Shown: piece after piece, positions 27,393 through 35,029 of the stretch
Layout: the number at the start of each line of letters is the position of its first letter
Position numbering within the stretch: the stretch's first letter is position 1
Source of the DNA: Maribellus comscasis
Lineage (GTDB): Bacteria > Bacteroidota > Bacteroidia > Bacteroidales > Prolixibacteraceae
DNA length: 64,000 nucleotides
Direction: 5' to 3'
NCBI RefSeq assembly: GCF_009762775.1
Contig: NZ_CP046401.1
Span: 2,232,001 to 2,296,000 of the forward strand
Notes under the pieces: model-generated
The model's database searches: none
The model's input: only the letters and a program-made list of their open reading frames with translations
Told to the model about the DNA's origin: nothing
Made by a program: the position numbers and the translations under genes

Positions 27393-27868
27393 TTTTCTTT
27401 CTTCCTATTTTGTCGAATTCGTTGTAGTTCCTGAATGTCTAATTTGTCTTTAGCTCTTTCAGATGTTATTTTGCTTCGAATTAAATCATCAAAATTTAAA
27501 ACCCTGTATTTCATTCCGTTTTTATCTACTTCCTGGCTTTCAACATATGCTTCTTCAAATGACCTCCCCGGATCAAATTTTGTAATTAATTCCAGCTCAA
27601 AAACAGGACTAATTTTTATAGAAATATTTTGTTCGCCTGTTTTAACTTTTTCAGGCAATTGCTCAATCGAAAACCCCATATCTTTCAGCGTTCTTAAAAG
27701 GTTTTCAAAATTATCACCTGACGAATCAACCCAAAAATCGATATCTGCGGAATGACGCTGATAACCGTAAAAATTGACAGCTCCACCACCAACAAGAATC
27801 ATCCTCACCTTATTTCGGGATGCATTTTTTAGAAATTCCTTAACTCGTTCAGGAAAGCTCAATAACAT
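27389..27868 (-). CDS. nucleotidyltransferase-like protein of a two-gene module
   Basis: 159 residues. A nucleotidyltransferase start motif is visible: LVGGGAVNFYGYQRHSADIDFWV, with Gly27-29 and the metal-binding Asp42 and Asp44. Further on, a central strand ELELITKFDPG and the helix DLIRSKITSERAKDKLDIQEL match DUF6036/AbiEii-like proteins. It starts one base after the stop of a 62-residue gene. Stand-alone nucleotidyltransferases with a tiny upstream partner are often toxin-antitoxin modules, but here that role is only inferred. Confidence 0.75.
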   Translation of the reverse strand: MLLSFPERVKEFLKNASRNKVRMILVGGGAVNFYGYQRHSADIDFWVDSSGDNFENLLRTLKDMGFSIEQLPEKVKTGEQNISIKISPVFELELITKFDPGRSFEEAYVESQEVDKNGMKYRVLNFDDLIRSKITSERAKDKLDIQELQRIRQNRKKEN

Positions 27869-27869
27869 A

Positions 27870-28058
27870 TTATTCTATTATAAAATTGTTTTTGGCTCTA
27901 TTTGGATGTTCTTGAGACGATGCAAAAAACTGCATTTCCTGCATCATCTCAAGAAAAAACATAAGCCGTTCGTGAGGAGTACGCCTCAATGCTTCATCTT
28001 GTCTTCTTTGGTTCGATTCTTCCTTTGTTTCAAATTTTATTGCAAAATCAGCTCCCAT
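27870..28058 (-). CDS. small charged partner protein upstream of the nucleotidyltransferase
   Basis: 62 residues: MGADFAIKFETKEESNQRRQ start, then DEALRRTPHERLMFFLEMMQEM and a Pro/Asn-rich tail. Predicted mostly helical and highly charged. The ERLMFFLEMMQ helix is amphipathic and could bind a partner. Translationally coupled (one-base gap) to the nucleotidyltransferase-like gene. Possible antitoxin or targeting subunit; no family name can be given from sequence alone. Confidence 0.6.
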   Translation of the reverse strand: MGADFAIKFETKEESNQRRQDEALRRTPHERLMFFLEMMQEMQFFASSQEHPNRAKNNFIIE

Positions 28059-28159
28059 AATTCAAATACTAAGAATATAAAAATAACAATTCTCTGTCAT
28101 TGAAAGAAAACAAAAAAGGTTAAAGCTTTTAAATTTTATCTTTGTTAAAAATTTTATAT

Positions 28160-29191
28160 ATGATTTTTGTAACCGGAGGAACAGGTTTGGTGGGCTCGCA
28201 TTTACTTTACGAATTGGTAAGTGCCGGACAAAAAGTAAAAGCATTAAAGCGGGAAACCAGCAATTTGAAACAGGTTCAGAAAACTTTTTCCTACTATTCT
28301 GAAAAACCCCAGGAACAATTTGGCCAAATCGAGTGGGTTGATGGTGATATTCTGGATTATTTTGCACTGGAAAAAATCCTCGAAGGAGTTACAGAAATCT
28401 ACCACTGCGCCGCGATTGTTTCTTTTCGCTCCGGGGAGCGCAAAAATATGATTTCGAATAATGTGGAAGGAACAGCCAACCTGGTAAATGCGGCTATTGA
28501 AAATGGAGTAGAAAGAATCTGCCATGTGAGTTCCATTGCCGGTCTTGGACGATTGCAAAACGGTGATTTGGTTACAGAAGAAACCAACTGGATTCCTTCG
28601 AAAAAAGTTTCAGGATATTCCGAAAGTAAATTTTTCTCGGAAAATGAAATCTGGCGGGGAATGGAAGAAGGACTGGATGCTGTAATTCTAAACCCTTCCA
28701 TTATTTTAGGTCCGGCAAAATGGGACGCAGGAAGCGCCAGGCTTTTCAAAACCGTTTGGGATGGGATGCCTTTTTACACGCGCGGCGTTACAGGATTTGT
28801 AGATGTAAAAGATGTGATTCAGGCAATGCTCCGGCTGATGGACGCTAAAAATTTTGAAAACTGCAAAAATCAACGGTACATCCTTAATGCCGACAATATT
28901 AGTTACCGTGAATTTTTCTCGCAAATTGCGGATACACTGGAGAAACCGCGACCAAAATATTTTACGTCAGACAATTTTTTGAGCGTTGTTTGGAGAGCTG
29001 CTACTTTTTGGGGCTGGCTTACGCGCAAACCTTCGATGATAACCCGTGAATCGGTTTCCAACTCCAACGATGTAAACAAATTCGACGGTACAAAAATTAC
29101 TAAAAAGCTCGATTTCCAATACACACCAATTGCTGAATCCATAAAACAGACAGCCTCTTTTCTGAAAAAAGATTTTTCTCCTAAAAACTAA
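28160..29191 (+). CDS. NAD-dependent epimerase/dehydratase (extended SDR)
   Basis: 343 residues from the ATG at 28160; the frame is open back to a TTG at 28142, but MIFVTGGTGLVGSHLL is the natural SDR start. Rossmann loop TGGTGLVGSHLL, HVSSIAGLGR, catalytic YSESK, and LNPSIILGPAKW match the DFR-like branch. Related in layout to the gene at 19678-20667, but the pair are clearly diverged. The 3' end overlaps the convergent universal-stress gene by 4 bases. Substrate unknown. Confidence 0.88.
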   Translation: MIFVTGGTGLVGSHLLYELVSAGQKVKALKRETSNLKQVQKTFSYYSEKPQEQFGQIEWVDGDILDYFALEKILEGVTEIYHCAAIVSFRSGERKNMISNNVEGTANLVNAAIENGVERICHVSSIAGLGRLQNGDLVTEETNWIPSKKVSGYSESKFFSENEIWRGMEEGLDAVILNPSIILGPAKWDAGSARLFKTVWDGMPFYTRGVTGFVDVKDVIQAMLRLMDAKNFENCKNQRYILNADNISYREFFSQIADTLEKPRPKYFTSDNFLSVVWRAATFWGWLTRKPSMITRESVSNSNDVNKFDGTKITKKLDFQYTPIAESIKQTASFLKKDFSPKN

Positions 29192-30297
29192 GCATGAAAA
29201 ACCAAAAGCGGTGTTTTCGTGTGAAAAACCATTTTGCGTGCAAAACTCGGATTAAATAACCTCGAAATCATATTTCTTTTGTGTGTAGTCAGTGATAAAA
29301 TATCAACTTTTTCTTCATCAATTATTTTTTGCAGTGCCCCCAAAACATCATTCCCCATAAGCAGTCTACACTCAAAGTCCTTCTTTTCATACTTTTTCTG
29401 AAGAATATCTTTCATTCCCTCCAATCGCGCCAAATCCCATCCATTCCCTTTGGGCTGACCTACATGGGCACAAAGCAGTTTTACATCAAAAGGTTTGAGT
29501 AATTCCAACAACTTGTCAACCACCACAAAATCTTTTTCATCAAAATTGGTAGCATACAAAACTTTTGACAAATCCTTCAATTCTTTTGTTTTTGAGTCTT
29601 CGGGAACAACCAAAACCGGAACACGCGCATTGTAGATAACATCAACAGCCACACTGCCTACTGTTTCTTCAACCTCAGAAGTTCCGCCACGTCCCATTAC
29701 AATCAATTGCGACTGATGTTTTTCTGCATATGCAAGAATATCTTCATCCGGATAACCCGACTTAATGATAAACTCCGAAGCAACCTCATTCCACTTTTCC
29801 TTTCCAAGCGATTTTGAGAGCTTGTCAATAAATTGCTCAAATTGTTTATTGGCATCTTTTTCCGCATATTCCATTTTCACCAGCAAAGTAGGATCGTAGG
29901 CATACACATCACTAAACGGAATGGAATGAATCAAGGGATTGATATAACAATGCAGAAACACGATTTTAATTCCCAGATGACTGGCAATATTATAAGCCAT
30001 CTTACCGGCTTTTTCAGAATTGAGAGAAAAATCAATGGGAACTAAAATGTGCCTTTCCTTTTTATCCTGCACTGGTTCAGGTGAAGTAGCTTTTGTTCCA
30101 AGCAAATTATCCAGAACAGGCATAGCTTTCGGCACATCTTTTTCCAACACTTTTACACTTGTTGAATACGAAATTGTACCTCCCACCCAATTCAGATTTT
30201 CAAGAACACAGTCTATTTTTTTTGCCTCCAACCGCGTTTTTAAAATATGCGCTTTGGAATACGGCAACACCACAATTGTAACCAGTTTTTCTTCCAT
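29188..30297 (-). CDS. fusion of DUF2007-like domain with two universal-stress (UspA) domains
   Basis: 369 residues. Residues ~1-70 look like a DUF2007-type signal-transducing domain (VTIVVLPYSKAHILKTRLEA, VKVLEKDVPKAMPVLDNLLG). UspA domain 1 (~83-232) starts HILVPIDFSLNSEKAGKMA and has a nucleotide loop MGRGGTSEVEETVGSVA. UspA domain 2 (~240-369) has lost the glycine loop: it reads SLTTHKRNMISRLFNPSFAR instead. So only the first Usp domain is likely to bind ATP. Cytoplasmic. Role is probably stress or energy-state sensing. Confidence 0.85.
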   Translation of the reverse strand: MEEKLVTIVVLPYSKAHILKTRLEAKKIDCVLENLNWVGGTISYSTSVKVLEKDVPKAMPVLDNLLGTKATSPEPVQDKKERHILVPIDFSLNSEKAGKMAYNIASHLGIKIVFLHCYINPLIHSIPFSDVYAYDPTLLVKMEYAEKDANKQFEQFIDKLSKSLGKEKWNEVASEFIIKSGYPDEDILAYAEKHQSQLIVMGRGGTSEVEETVGSVAVDVIYNARVPVLVVPEDSKTKELKDLSKVLYATNFDEKDFVVVDKLLELLKPFDVKLLCAHVGQPKGNGWDLARLEGMKDILQKKYEKKDFECRLLMGNDVLGALQKIIDEEKVDILSLTTHKRNMISRLFNPSFARKMVFHTKTPLLVFHA

Positions 30298-30380
30298 GAC
30301 TTTTGGCTTTAAGTTGAACTGTTGTTTTCATTTATTTATTCGATTGAAGAAAAAAGAAGTTACATTAAACAGGCCTTTTT

Positions 30381-30418
30381 TATAAAAAAGGCGATCCGTC
30401 AACCGACAGACCGCCTTA
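30381..30418 (-). terminator. intrinsic terminator of metK
   Basis: AAGGCG (30388-30393) pairs with CGCCTT (30412-30417), with an inner GTC / GAC pair. On the minus strand it is followed by a run of T. Lies 29 bases past the metK stop. Confidence 0.75.
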
Positions 30419-30446
30419 GAGCGTATTACTAATACTACCCCCGGAA

Positions 30447-31700
30447 TTAAATCCCGAAAGCTTCTTTAATAGCATCAACAAAATCAAGCTTTTCCCATGT
30501 AAAAAGCTCTACTTCCAGTTCAACTTTCCCGTTATAGGGCGACTCAAACGTTTTTTTCACCACTGTGGGAACCCTCCCCATATGACCATAGGCCGCTGTT
30601 TCCGAATAAATCGGGTTACGCAACTTAAGCCTTTCTTCAATTGCAGCAGGCCGAAGATCGAAAATTGTTTTCACTTTTTCAGCAATTTCACCGTCAGAAA
30701 GTGAAATATTTTTTCTCCCGTAGGTATTTACATAAACTCCTACAGGTTGAGCAACACCAATTGCATAGGCCAATTGTACCAGAATTTCATCGGCAACTCC
30801 GGCAGCCACTAAATTTTTTGCAATATGACGCGATGCATACGCCGCTGAGCGGTCAACTTTTGACGGGTCTTTACCGGAAAAAGCACCACCGCCGTGAGCT
30901 CCCCGCCCACCATACGTATCAACTATAATTTTTCGTCCGGTTAAACCGGTATCTCCATGCGGACCACCTATTACAAATTTTCCGGTTGGATTGACATGAT
31001 AAATAATATCGTCGCCAAACAAGGCCTGAACACGTTCGGGTAACTTGGCTTTTACACGGGGAATCAAAATGTTAATTACATCTTCCCTGATTTTTGCCAG
31101 CATTGGTTCATCTGTGTCAAACTCATCGTGTTGAGTTGAAACTACAATCGTATGAACTTTTACCGGTTCGTTATCGTCAGTGTATTCAATGGTTACCTGC
31201 GATTTTGAATCCGGTCGGAGATAAGTCATCTCTTTTTCTTCTCTGCGAATAACCGCCAGTTCCTGCAAAATCAAGTGCGACAGTTCCAACGGAAGCGGCA
31301 TGTAATTATCGGTATCCTTGCAGGCATAACCAAACATCATCCCCTGATCGCCTGCTCCCTGGTTTTTTTTATCCTCTTTGTCAACTCCCCGGTTGATGTC
31401 GGGGCTTTGTTCGTGAATAGCCACCAGAACACCGCAGGAATCACCTTCAAAACGATACTCTCCTTTGGTGTAACCAATTTTGTTAATTACTCCGCGTGCA
31501 ACTTCCTGCACATCGACATAAGTTTGCGATTTTACCTCGCCCGCAACCACAACCTGTCCGGTGGTTACCAGTGTTTCAACAGCTACCTTCGAATCCGGGT
31601 CGAATGATAAAAACTGATCCAACATTGCATCTGAAATCTGGTCGGAAACTTTGTCAGGATGACCTTCTGAAACCGACTCACTTGTAAATAAATAACTCAT
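30447..31700 (-). CDS. metK: S-adenosylmethionine synthetase
   Basis: 417 residues. MetK signatures: [21 protein letters not shown] at the start, [12 protein letters not shown], and the glycine-rich phosphate loop [16 protein letters not shown]. Makes S-adenosylmethionine from methionine and ATP in the cytoplasm. Single gene with its own terminator. The leader carries an RNA element that fits the SAM-II riboswitch (31796-31849), so the product likely controls its own synthesis. Confidence 0.98.
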   Translation of the reverse strand: MSYLFTSESVSEGHPDKVSDQISDAMLDQFLSFDPDSKVAVETLVTTGQVVVAGEVKSQTYVDVQEVARGVINKIGYTKGEYRFEGDSCGVLVAIHEQSPDINRGVDKEDKKNQGAGDQGMMFGYACKDTDNYMPLPLELSHLILQELAVIRREEKEMTYLRPDSKSQVTIEYTDDNEPVKVHTIVVSTQHDEFDTDEPMLAKIREDVINILIPRVKAKLPERVQALFGDDIIYHVNPTGKFVIGGPHGDTGLTGRKIIVDTYGGRGAHGGGAFSGKDPSKVDRSAAYASRHIAKNLVAAGVADEILVQLAYAIGVAQPVGVYVNTYGRKNISLSDGEIAEKVKTIFDLRPAAIEERLKLRNPIYSETAAYGHMGRVPTVVKKTFESPYNGKVELEVELFTWEKLDFVDAIKEAFGI

Positions 31701-31784
31701 AAATCCCTAGTTTTTTTACTGAACATATCAGCTTTGTTAAACAATTTACTATTTGGGCTCCGGGATGTGTTGATTGAAAAATTG

Positions 31785-31804
31785 AAAAAAAGCACGATTG
31801 CTTT
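31785..31804 (-). terminator. terminator-like hairpin overlapping the SAM-II element
   Basis: On the minus strand AAAGCA (31804-31799), loop ATCG, TGCTTT (31794-31789), then four more T. The 6-bp stem is weak. It uses bases of the conserved GCTAAA and of the pseudoknot strand, so it cannot form together with the ligand-bound aptamer. May be a regulatory terminator or coincidental. Confidence 0.35.
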
Positions 31805-31849
31805 AGCATTTTTTTCAGTGGTTGCAATCAATCTCAAATCTTTCCACGT
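31796..31849 (-). promoter_or_regulatory. SAM-II riboswitch in the metK leader
   Basis: Minus-strand features, in order: P1 strand GTGG (31847-31844), conserved GATTTG (31840-31835), loop strand GATTG (31833-31829), TTGCA, P1 strand CCAC (31821-31818), an A-rich linker, conserved GCTAAA (31807-31802), and CAATC (31800-31796), which can pair with GATTG to close the H-type pseudoknot. These are the conserved blocks and order of the SAM-II (metA) aptamer as I recall it from alphaproteobacterial examples. A matching promoter lies just upstream and metK just downstream. ~95 bases separate it from the start codon. Confidence 0.75.
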
Positions 31850-31857
31850 AGCGTTAG

Positions 31858-31865
31858 CAAAAATA
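31858..31865 (-). promoter_or_regulatory. -7 box of metK
   Basis: Minus-strand TATTTTTG matches TAnnTTTG. Transcription would begin about 31852-31855, just before the first base of the SAM-II element. At -33 there is a TTT rather than TTG. Confidence 0.6.
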
Positions 31866-32060
31866 CGACAGTTATTTTTAATAAAAAAGTTATTTAGAAT
31901 CTTTTTAAATGACATTTTTAAAAAAATTCAAACAAACAAAATGCAACTATCTAAAAACAACCACAATAACTCAACACAGCAAGAAAATATATTTTTTGCG
32001 ATCCGAATAAATAATGCTTAAAAACAACCCTTTCTTCCATTTCTCGATATTAATATTAAT

Positions 32061-32068
32061 TACATTTG
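32061..32068 (+). promoter_or_regulatory. -7 box of the lipoprotein gene at 32098
   Basis: TACATTTG matches TAnnTTTG, 29 bases before the ATG. No clear -33 TTG. Confidence 0.45.
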
Positions 32069-32097
32069 ATTGATTAATCTTTTAAACCACGCGCTCT

Positions 32098-32958
32098 ATG
32101 AATCCAAAAATAAATCTTTTTGTTCTGGTTCTTTCAGGACTAATTTTCTTTGGCTGCCAGGAAGAATCCGGGCCCAAACCTCTTCCTGATGCAAATTATC
32201 CGACAACCTATAAACCTTTATCGCAGGCTGATTGGGATACACAAAACGATAAATTTCAGAAAATAAATATTTATGAGGGTTTGATTTTGAATGAATATGG
32301 ATTTGCAGAAGGTGAGATTCCATTAACAAATGTTGATTCAATTACAAAAGACTTAGTAACAAATAAAATAGATACTTTGGTATCCATGTACCATGAGTTT
32401 TTGGGAATCCCTGAAGAAATGACCTTTGACTATGAGAATCAAATTCAGATTCTTGCCTCCAATTCTATTCCCAGAGCCACCAAAGTCGGAATACGCTCTT
32501 TTTATGAAGGCATGGAAAATGCAAAAGAAAAAGGATACTTTGAAGACTTCATGAGAGATATTAGATACAAATTCTATTTAACAGAAAATCAATTTGATGA
32601 AAAAATTCTTGATGGAGTTGAAATATCTTTCGATTTCGACATTAATAAAAGTTCAATAAAAATTCAGGGAAACTGGGTCTCAAAAATAGTAGTTCCGAAA
32701 GACAAAATTTATAGCGAAGGTGACGCTCTGGGTATTGCATACAGAGAAATTCTGAAACAAACCGGAAGAGATATTTGGGAATCAAAAGAAAATTATAGCT
32801 CTTATTCTTTGTTATTAAAAATAAAAAATGACAATCAATTCGAAATCAGAGATTGTTGGATTGTTTATACTGTTGAAATACCTTATGCAGGGTATACGAT
32901 TGCGGTATACATTGATACTCAAACCGGAGAGGTGGTAAAATATTTCGATAGCTTATAA
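32098..32958 (+). CDS. lipoprotein of unknown function
   Basis: 286 residues. Lipoprotein signal with Cys20 (LVLSGLIFFGCQEE). A Pro-rich linker (SGPKPLPDANYP) is followed by a mixed alpha/beta domain. The C-terminal stretch YTVEIPYAGYTIAVYIDTQ followed by TGEVVKYFD resembles a PepSY-like end, where a strand reporting on a dipeptide or inhibitor domain ends with TGEV. I do not recognise the main domain. Single gene, convergent with the glycosyltransferase gene (2-base gap). Confidence 0.7.
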   Translation: MNPKINLFVLVLSGLIFFGCQEESGPKPLPDANYPTTYKPLSQADWDTQNDKFQKINIYEGLILNEYGFAEGEIPLTNVDSITKDLVTNKIDTLVSMYHEFLGIPEEMTFDYENQIQILASNSIPRATKVGIRSFYEGMENAKEKGYFEDFMRDIRYKFYLTENQFDEKILDGVEISFDFDINKSSIKIQGNWVSKIVVPKDKIYSEGDALGIAYREILKQTGRDIWESKENYSSYSLLLKIKNDNQFEIRDCWIVYTVEIPYAGYTIAVYIDTQTGEVVKYFDSL

Positions 32959-32960
32959 AA

Positions 32961-33965
32961 TTACCCCATCAAAATAAAATCTTCGCCTTCAATATAATTT
33001 CTTTTTTTCAGAAATTCCTTGATTTGCTGACCTGCACCGGGATTTGTAACCATTGAAACAACAAACATTTTTCCGGAGTTGGGAATTTCCTCAAAATGCA
33101 GAACTTTTTTCACGGAAGTTTTTGATTTTACAACATCAATAAAACCTTCTAAACTCAACCCTTCTTTTTCCAAAAGTTTAGCACGCTGGCGTGTTTTCCT
33201 TCCGGCTCCCCACACCCAAATTACAGGATGAAAAGGATTATTTTTTTCTGACCACTTTTTGAAATATCTTGCCTTAACTTTGAAAAAAGCATCTGTTGAA
33301 TATCGTTCATCAGTGCGAGTCAAACGAGTGGAATAATCGTGCCACTCCAGCAGTGGCTCTTCTATTTTTTCCATTTTAATTCCCGCCTCCAGATAACGAA
33401 GTTGCATTTCATAATCTTCCGGGAAATCACCGTGAATACATCCACCATACTTTTCAAAAATTTCTCTTCGAAACATGATAGTCGGATTGACAACAGGAAT
33501 CTCCACAAAACGGTTTAACTCAATTTGTACAGGAGAACAAAACGAATTTACCCAACTGACAAAACGTTTAAACCCCACCGTGTTTTTATTGTGCGGAAAA
33601 TATCTTACTGTTGAGCCAACCAGTCCAATATCAGGATTTTCTCTCAAAAATTGCAGTTGCTTTTCCAACCGATTTGGGAAAGAAACGTCATCGGCATCCA
33701 TTCGGGCAATAACGCTGCCACGAGAATTTTGAAGTCCGCAATTCATGGCATTTGCAACTCCGGGCTTGGATTCTTTCAAAAGCCTGATTCGTTTATCTTC
33801 AGATGCAAATTTTTGGGCAATTTGTATGCTTCCATCGCTTGAAAGATTATCAACCAGCAGCAATTCAAAATCAGGATATCTTTGGTTAAGGATACTTTCA
33901 ATGGCCCTTTTCAATGTATTTTCAGCATTAAAAAACGGAAGTATAACCGAAATTTCATGATTCAT
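32961..33965 (-). CDS. family 2 glycosyltransferase
   Basis: 334 residues. GT-A fold of GT2: ISVILPFFNAENTLKRAIES at the start, LLVDNLSSDGS, and the metal-binding VIARMDADDVSFPNRLEKQ with the DxD-type motif. A C-terminal extension (~240-334) includes VWGAGRKTRQRAKLLEKEGL, which looks like a small nucleotide- or sugar-binding appendix. No membrane segments. Transfers a sugar from a nucleotide donor. Not in a polysaccharide cluster here, so the acceptor is unknown. Confidence 0.88.
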   Translation of the reverse strand: MNHEISVILPFFNAENTLKRAIESILNQRYPDFELLLVDNLSSDGSIQIAQKFASEDKRIRLLKESKPGVANAMNCGLQNSRGSVIARMDADDVSFPNRLEKQLQFLRENPDIGLVGSTVRYFPHNKNTVGFKRFVSWVNSFCSPVQIELNRFVEIPVVNPTIMFRREIFEKYGGCIHGDFPEDYEMQLRYLEAGIKMEKIEEPLLEWHDYSTRLTRTDERYSTDAFFKVKARYFKKWSEKNNPFHPVIWVWGAGRKTRQRAKLLEKEGLSLEGFIDVVKSKTSVKKVLHFEEIPNSGKMFVVSMVTNPGAGQQIKEFLKKRNYIEGEDFILMG

Positions 33966-34024
33966 GACAATGCGTTAAAATTGCAGGAATAATTAATACC
34001 TCCGCAAACAATATTGCAGAAGAC

Positions 34025-34939
34025 TTAATTCTGATTTTGCGTTAACTGATGAAATACGTTTTCCAAATTCTGCTGTTTTTCCTGCAGCGTCAGCAACACT
34101 AATTTATTCTCAACAGCAAATTGAAAAAGAAGCGGGCGGATATCCTGCTCGCCATCCGATTCAATTATCCAAAAATTTTCTTCAGCCTGCAGGTTTTTAA
34201 CTCCCCGAACAGCGGCCAGCTTAGCTTCATCGGCCTTTTTATTAAACTCAGCAAGAACAATCTGCCCCTGACTCAGGTTACCGCTTTTAATTTCAGCTAT
34301 GCTGCCATTCGCAACAATCCTGCCTTTATTTATGATGATAACACGGTTGCAGACCGCTTCCACCTCCTGCATAATATGCGAAGAAAAAATAACCGTTTTT
34401 TCTTTGCTGATATCCCGAATTAATCCCCGGATTTCTTCCAGCTGATTAGGGTCCAATCCGGTTGTGGGTTCGTCGAGAATTAAAACAGAAGGATTATGAA
34501 TCAATGCCTGCGCCAATCCTACACGCTGGCGGTATCCTTTTGAAAGAGCCCGTATTTTTTTGTGTTGCTCTTCACCTAATCCGGTTAGTTCAATCATCTC
34601 GTCCACCCGCTTTTTTTTGTTGGGAATCCGATAAAAACCAGCAGTAATCTCCAAAAACTCCTTAATATAAAGATCGGTATAAAGCGGGTTGTTTTCAGGA
34701 AGATAACCAATATTCCGTCTAATCTCAAGATTTTGCGGTGTAACTCTCTGCCCATTCACAAAAACTTCTCCGGAGTCAGCAGGTAAATAACCATTTACAA
34801 TTTTCATCAGAGTCGACTTTCCAGCGCCATTTGGCCCCAGAAAACCAATAAGTTCTCCCTGTTTAACCGAAATACTGACATTATCGAGCGCTTTTTGCTT
34901 TCCAAATAATTTTGTTATGTTGCTCGTTTCTACTGTCAT
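34025..34939 (-). CDS. gldA: GldA-type ABC transporter ATPase
   Basis: 304 residues. Walker A GPNGAGKST, signature ALSKGYRQRVGLAQAL, Walker B VLILDEPTTGLDP, and the H-loop (FSSHIMQEVEAV). Close to GldA, the ATPase of the GldA-GldF-GldG transporter first linked to gliding. The GldF and GldG permease partners are not in this window. Some Bacteroidota carry gldA separately, so the partner may be elsewhere, or the protein may serve another ABC-2 permease. Divergent from ispG. Confidence 0.82.
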   Translation of the reverse strand: MTVETSNITKLFGKQKALDNVSISVKQGELIGFLGPNGAGKSTLMKIVNGYLPADSGEVFVNGQRVTPQNLEIRRNIGYLPENNPLYTDLYIKEFLEITAGFYRIPNKKKRVDEMIELTGLGEEQHKKIRALSKGYRQRVGLAQALIHNPSVLILDEPTTGLDPNQLEEIRGLIRDISKEKTVIFSSHIMQEVEAVCNRVIIINKGRIVANGSIAEIKSGNLSQGQIVLAEFNKKADEAKLAAVRGVKNLQAEENFWIIESDGEQDIRPLLFQFAVENKLVLLTLQEKQQNLENVFHQLTQNQN

Positions 34940-34995
34940 ACATTTATAAATGAAAACAAAAATAGTTGATTCTTTTTATTTTGAAAGCATTAGTT

Positions 34996-35003
34996 TAAAT
35001 TTG
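34996..35003 (+). promoter_or_regulatory. -7 box of ispG
   Basis: TAAATTTG matches TAnnTTTG, 26 bases before the ispG ATG. -33 region is T-rich without TTG. Confidence 0.5.
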
Positions 35004-35029
35004 CAGTTCAGCAAAACAGATTTTGGTAG

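Noticed and set aside
31697..31915. 72-residue minus-strand frame in the metK leader
   Set aside because: Covers the SAM-II element and promoter box; composition is that of a leader RNA rather than a protein.
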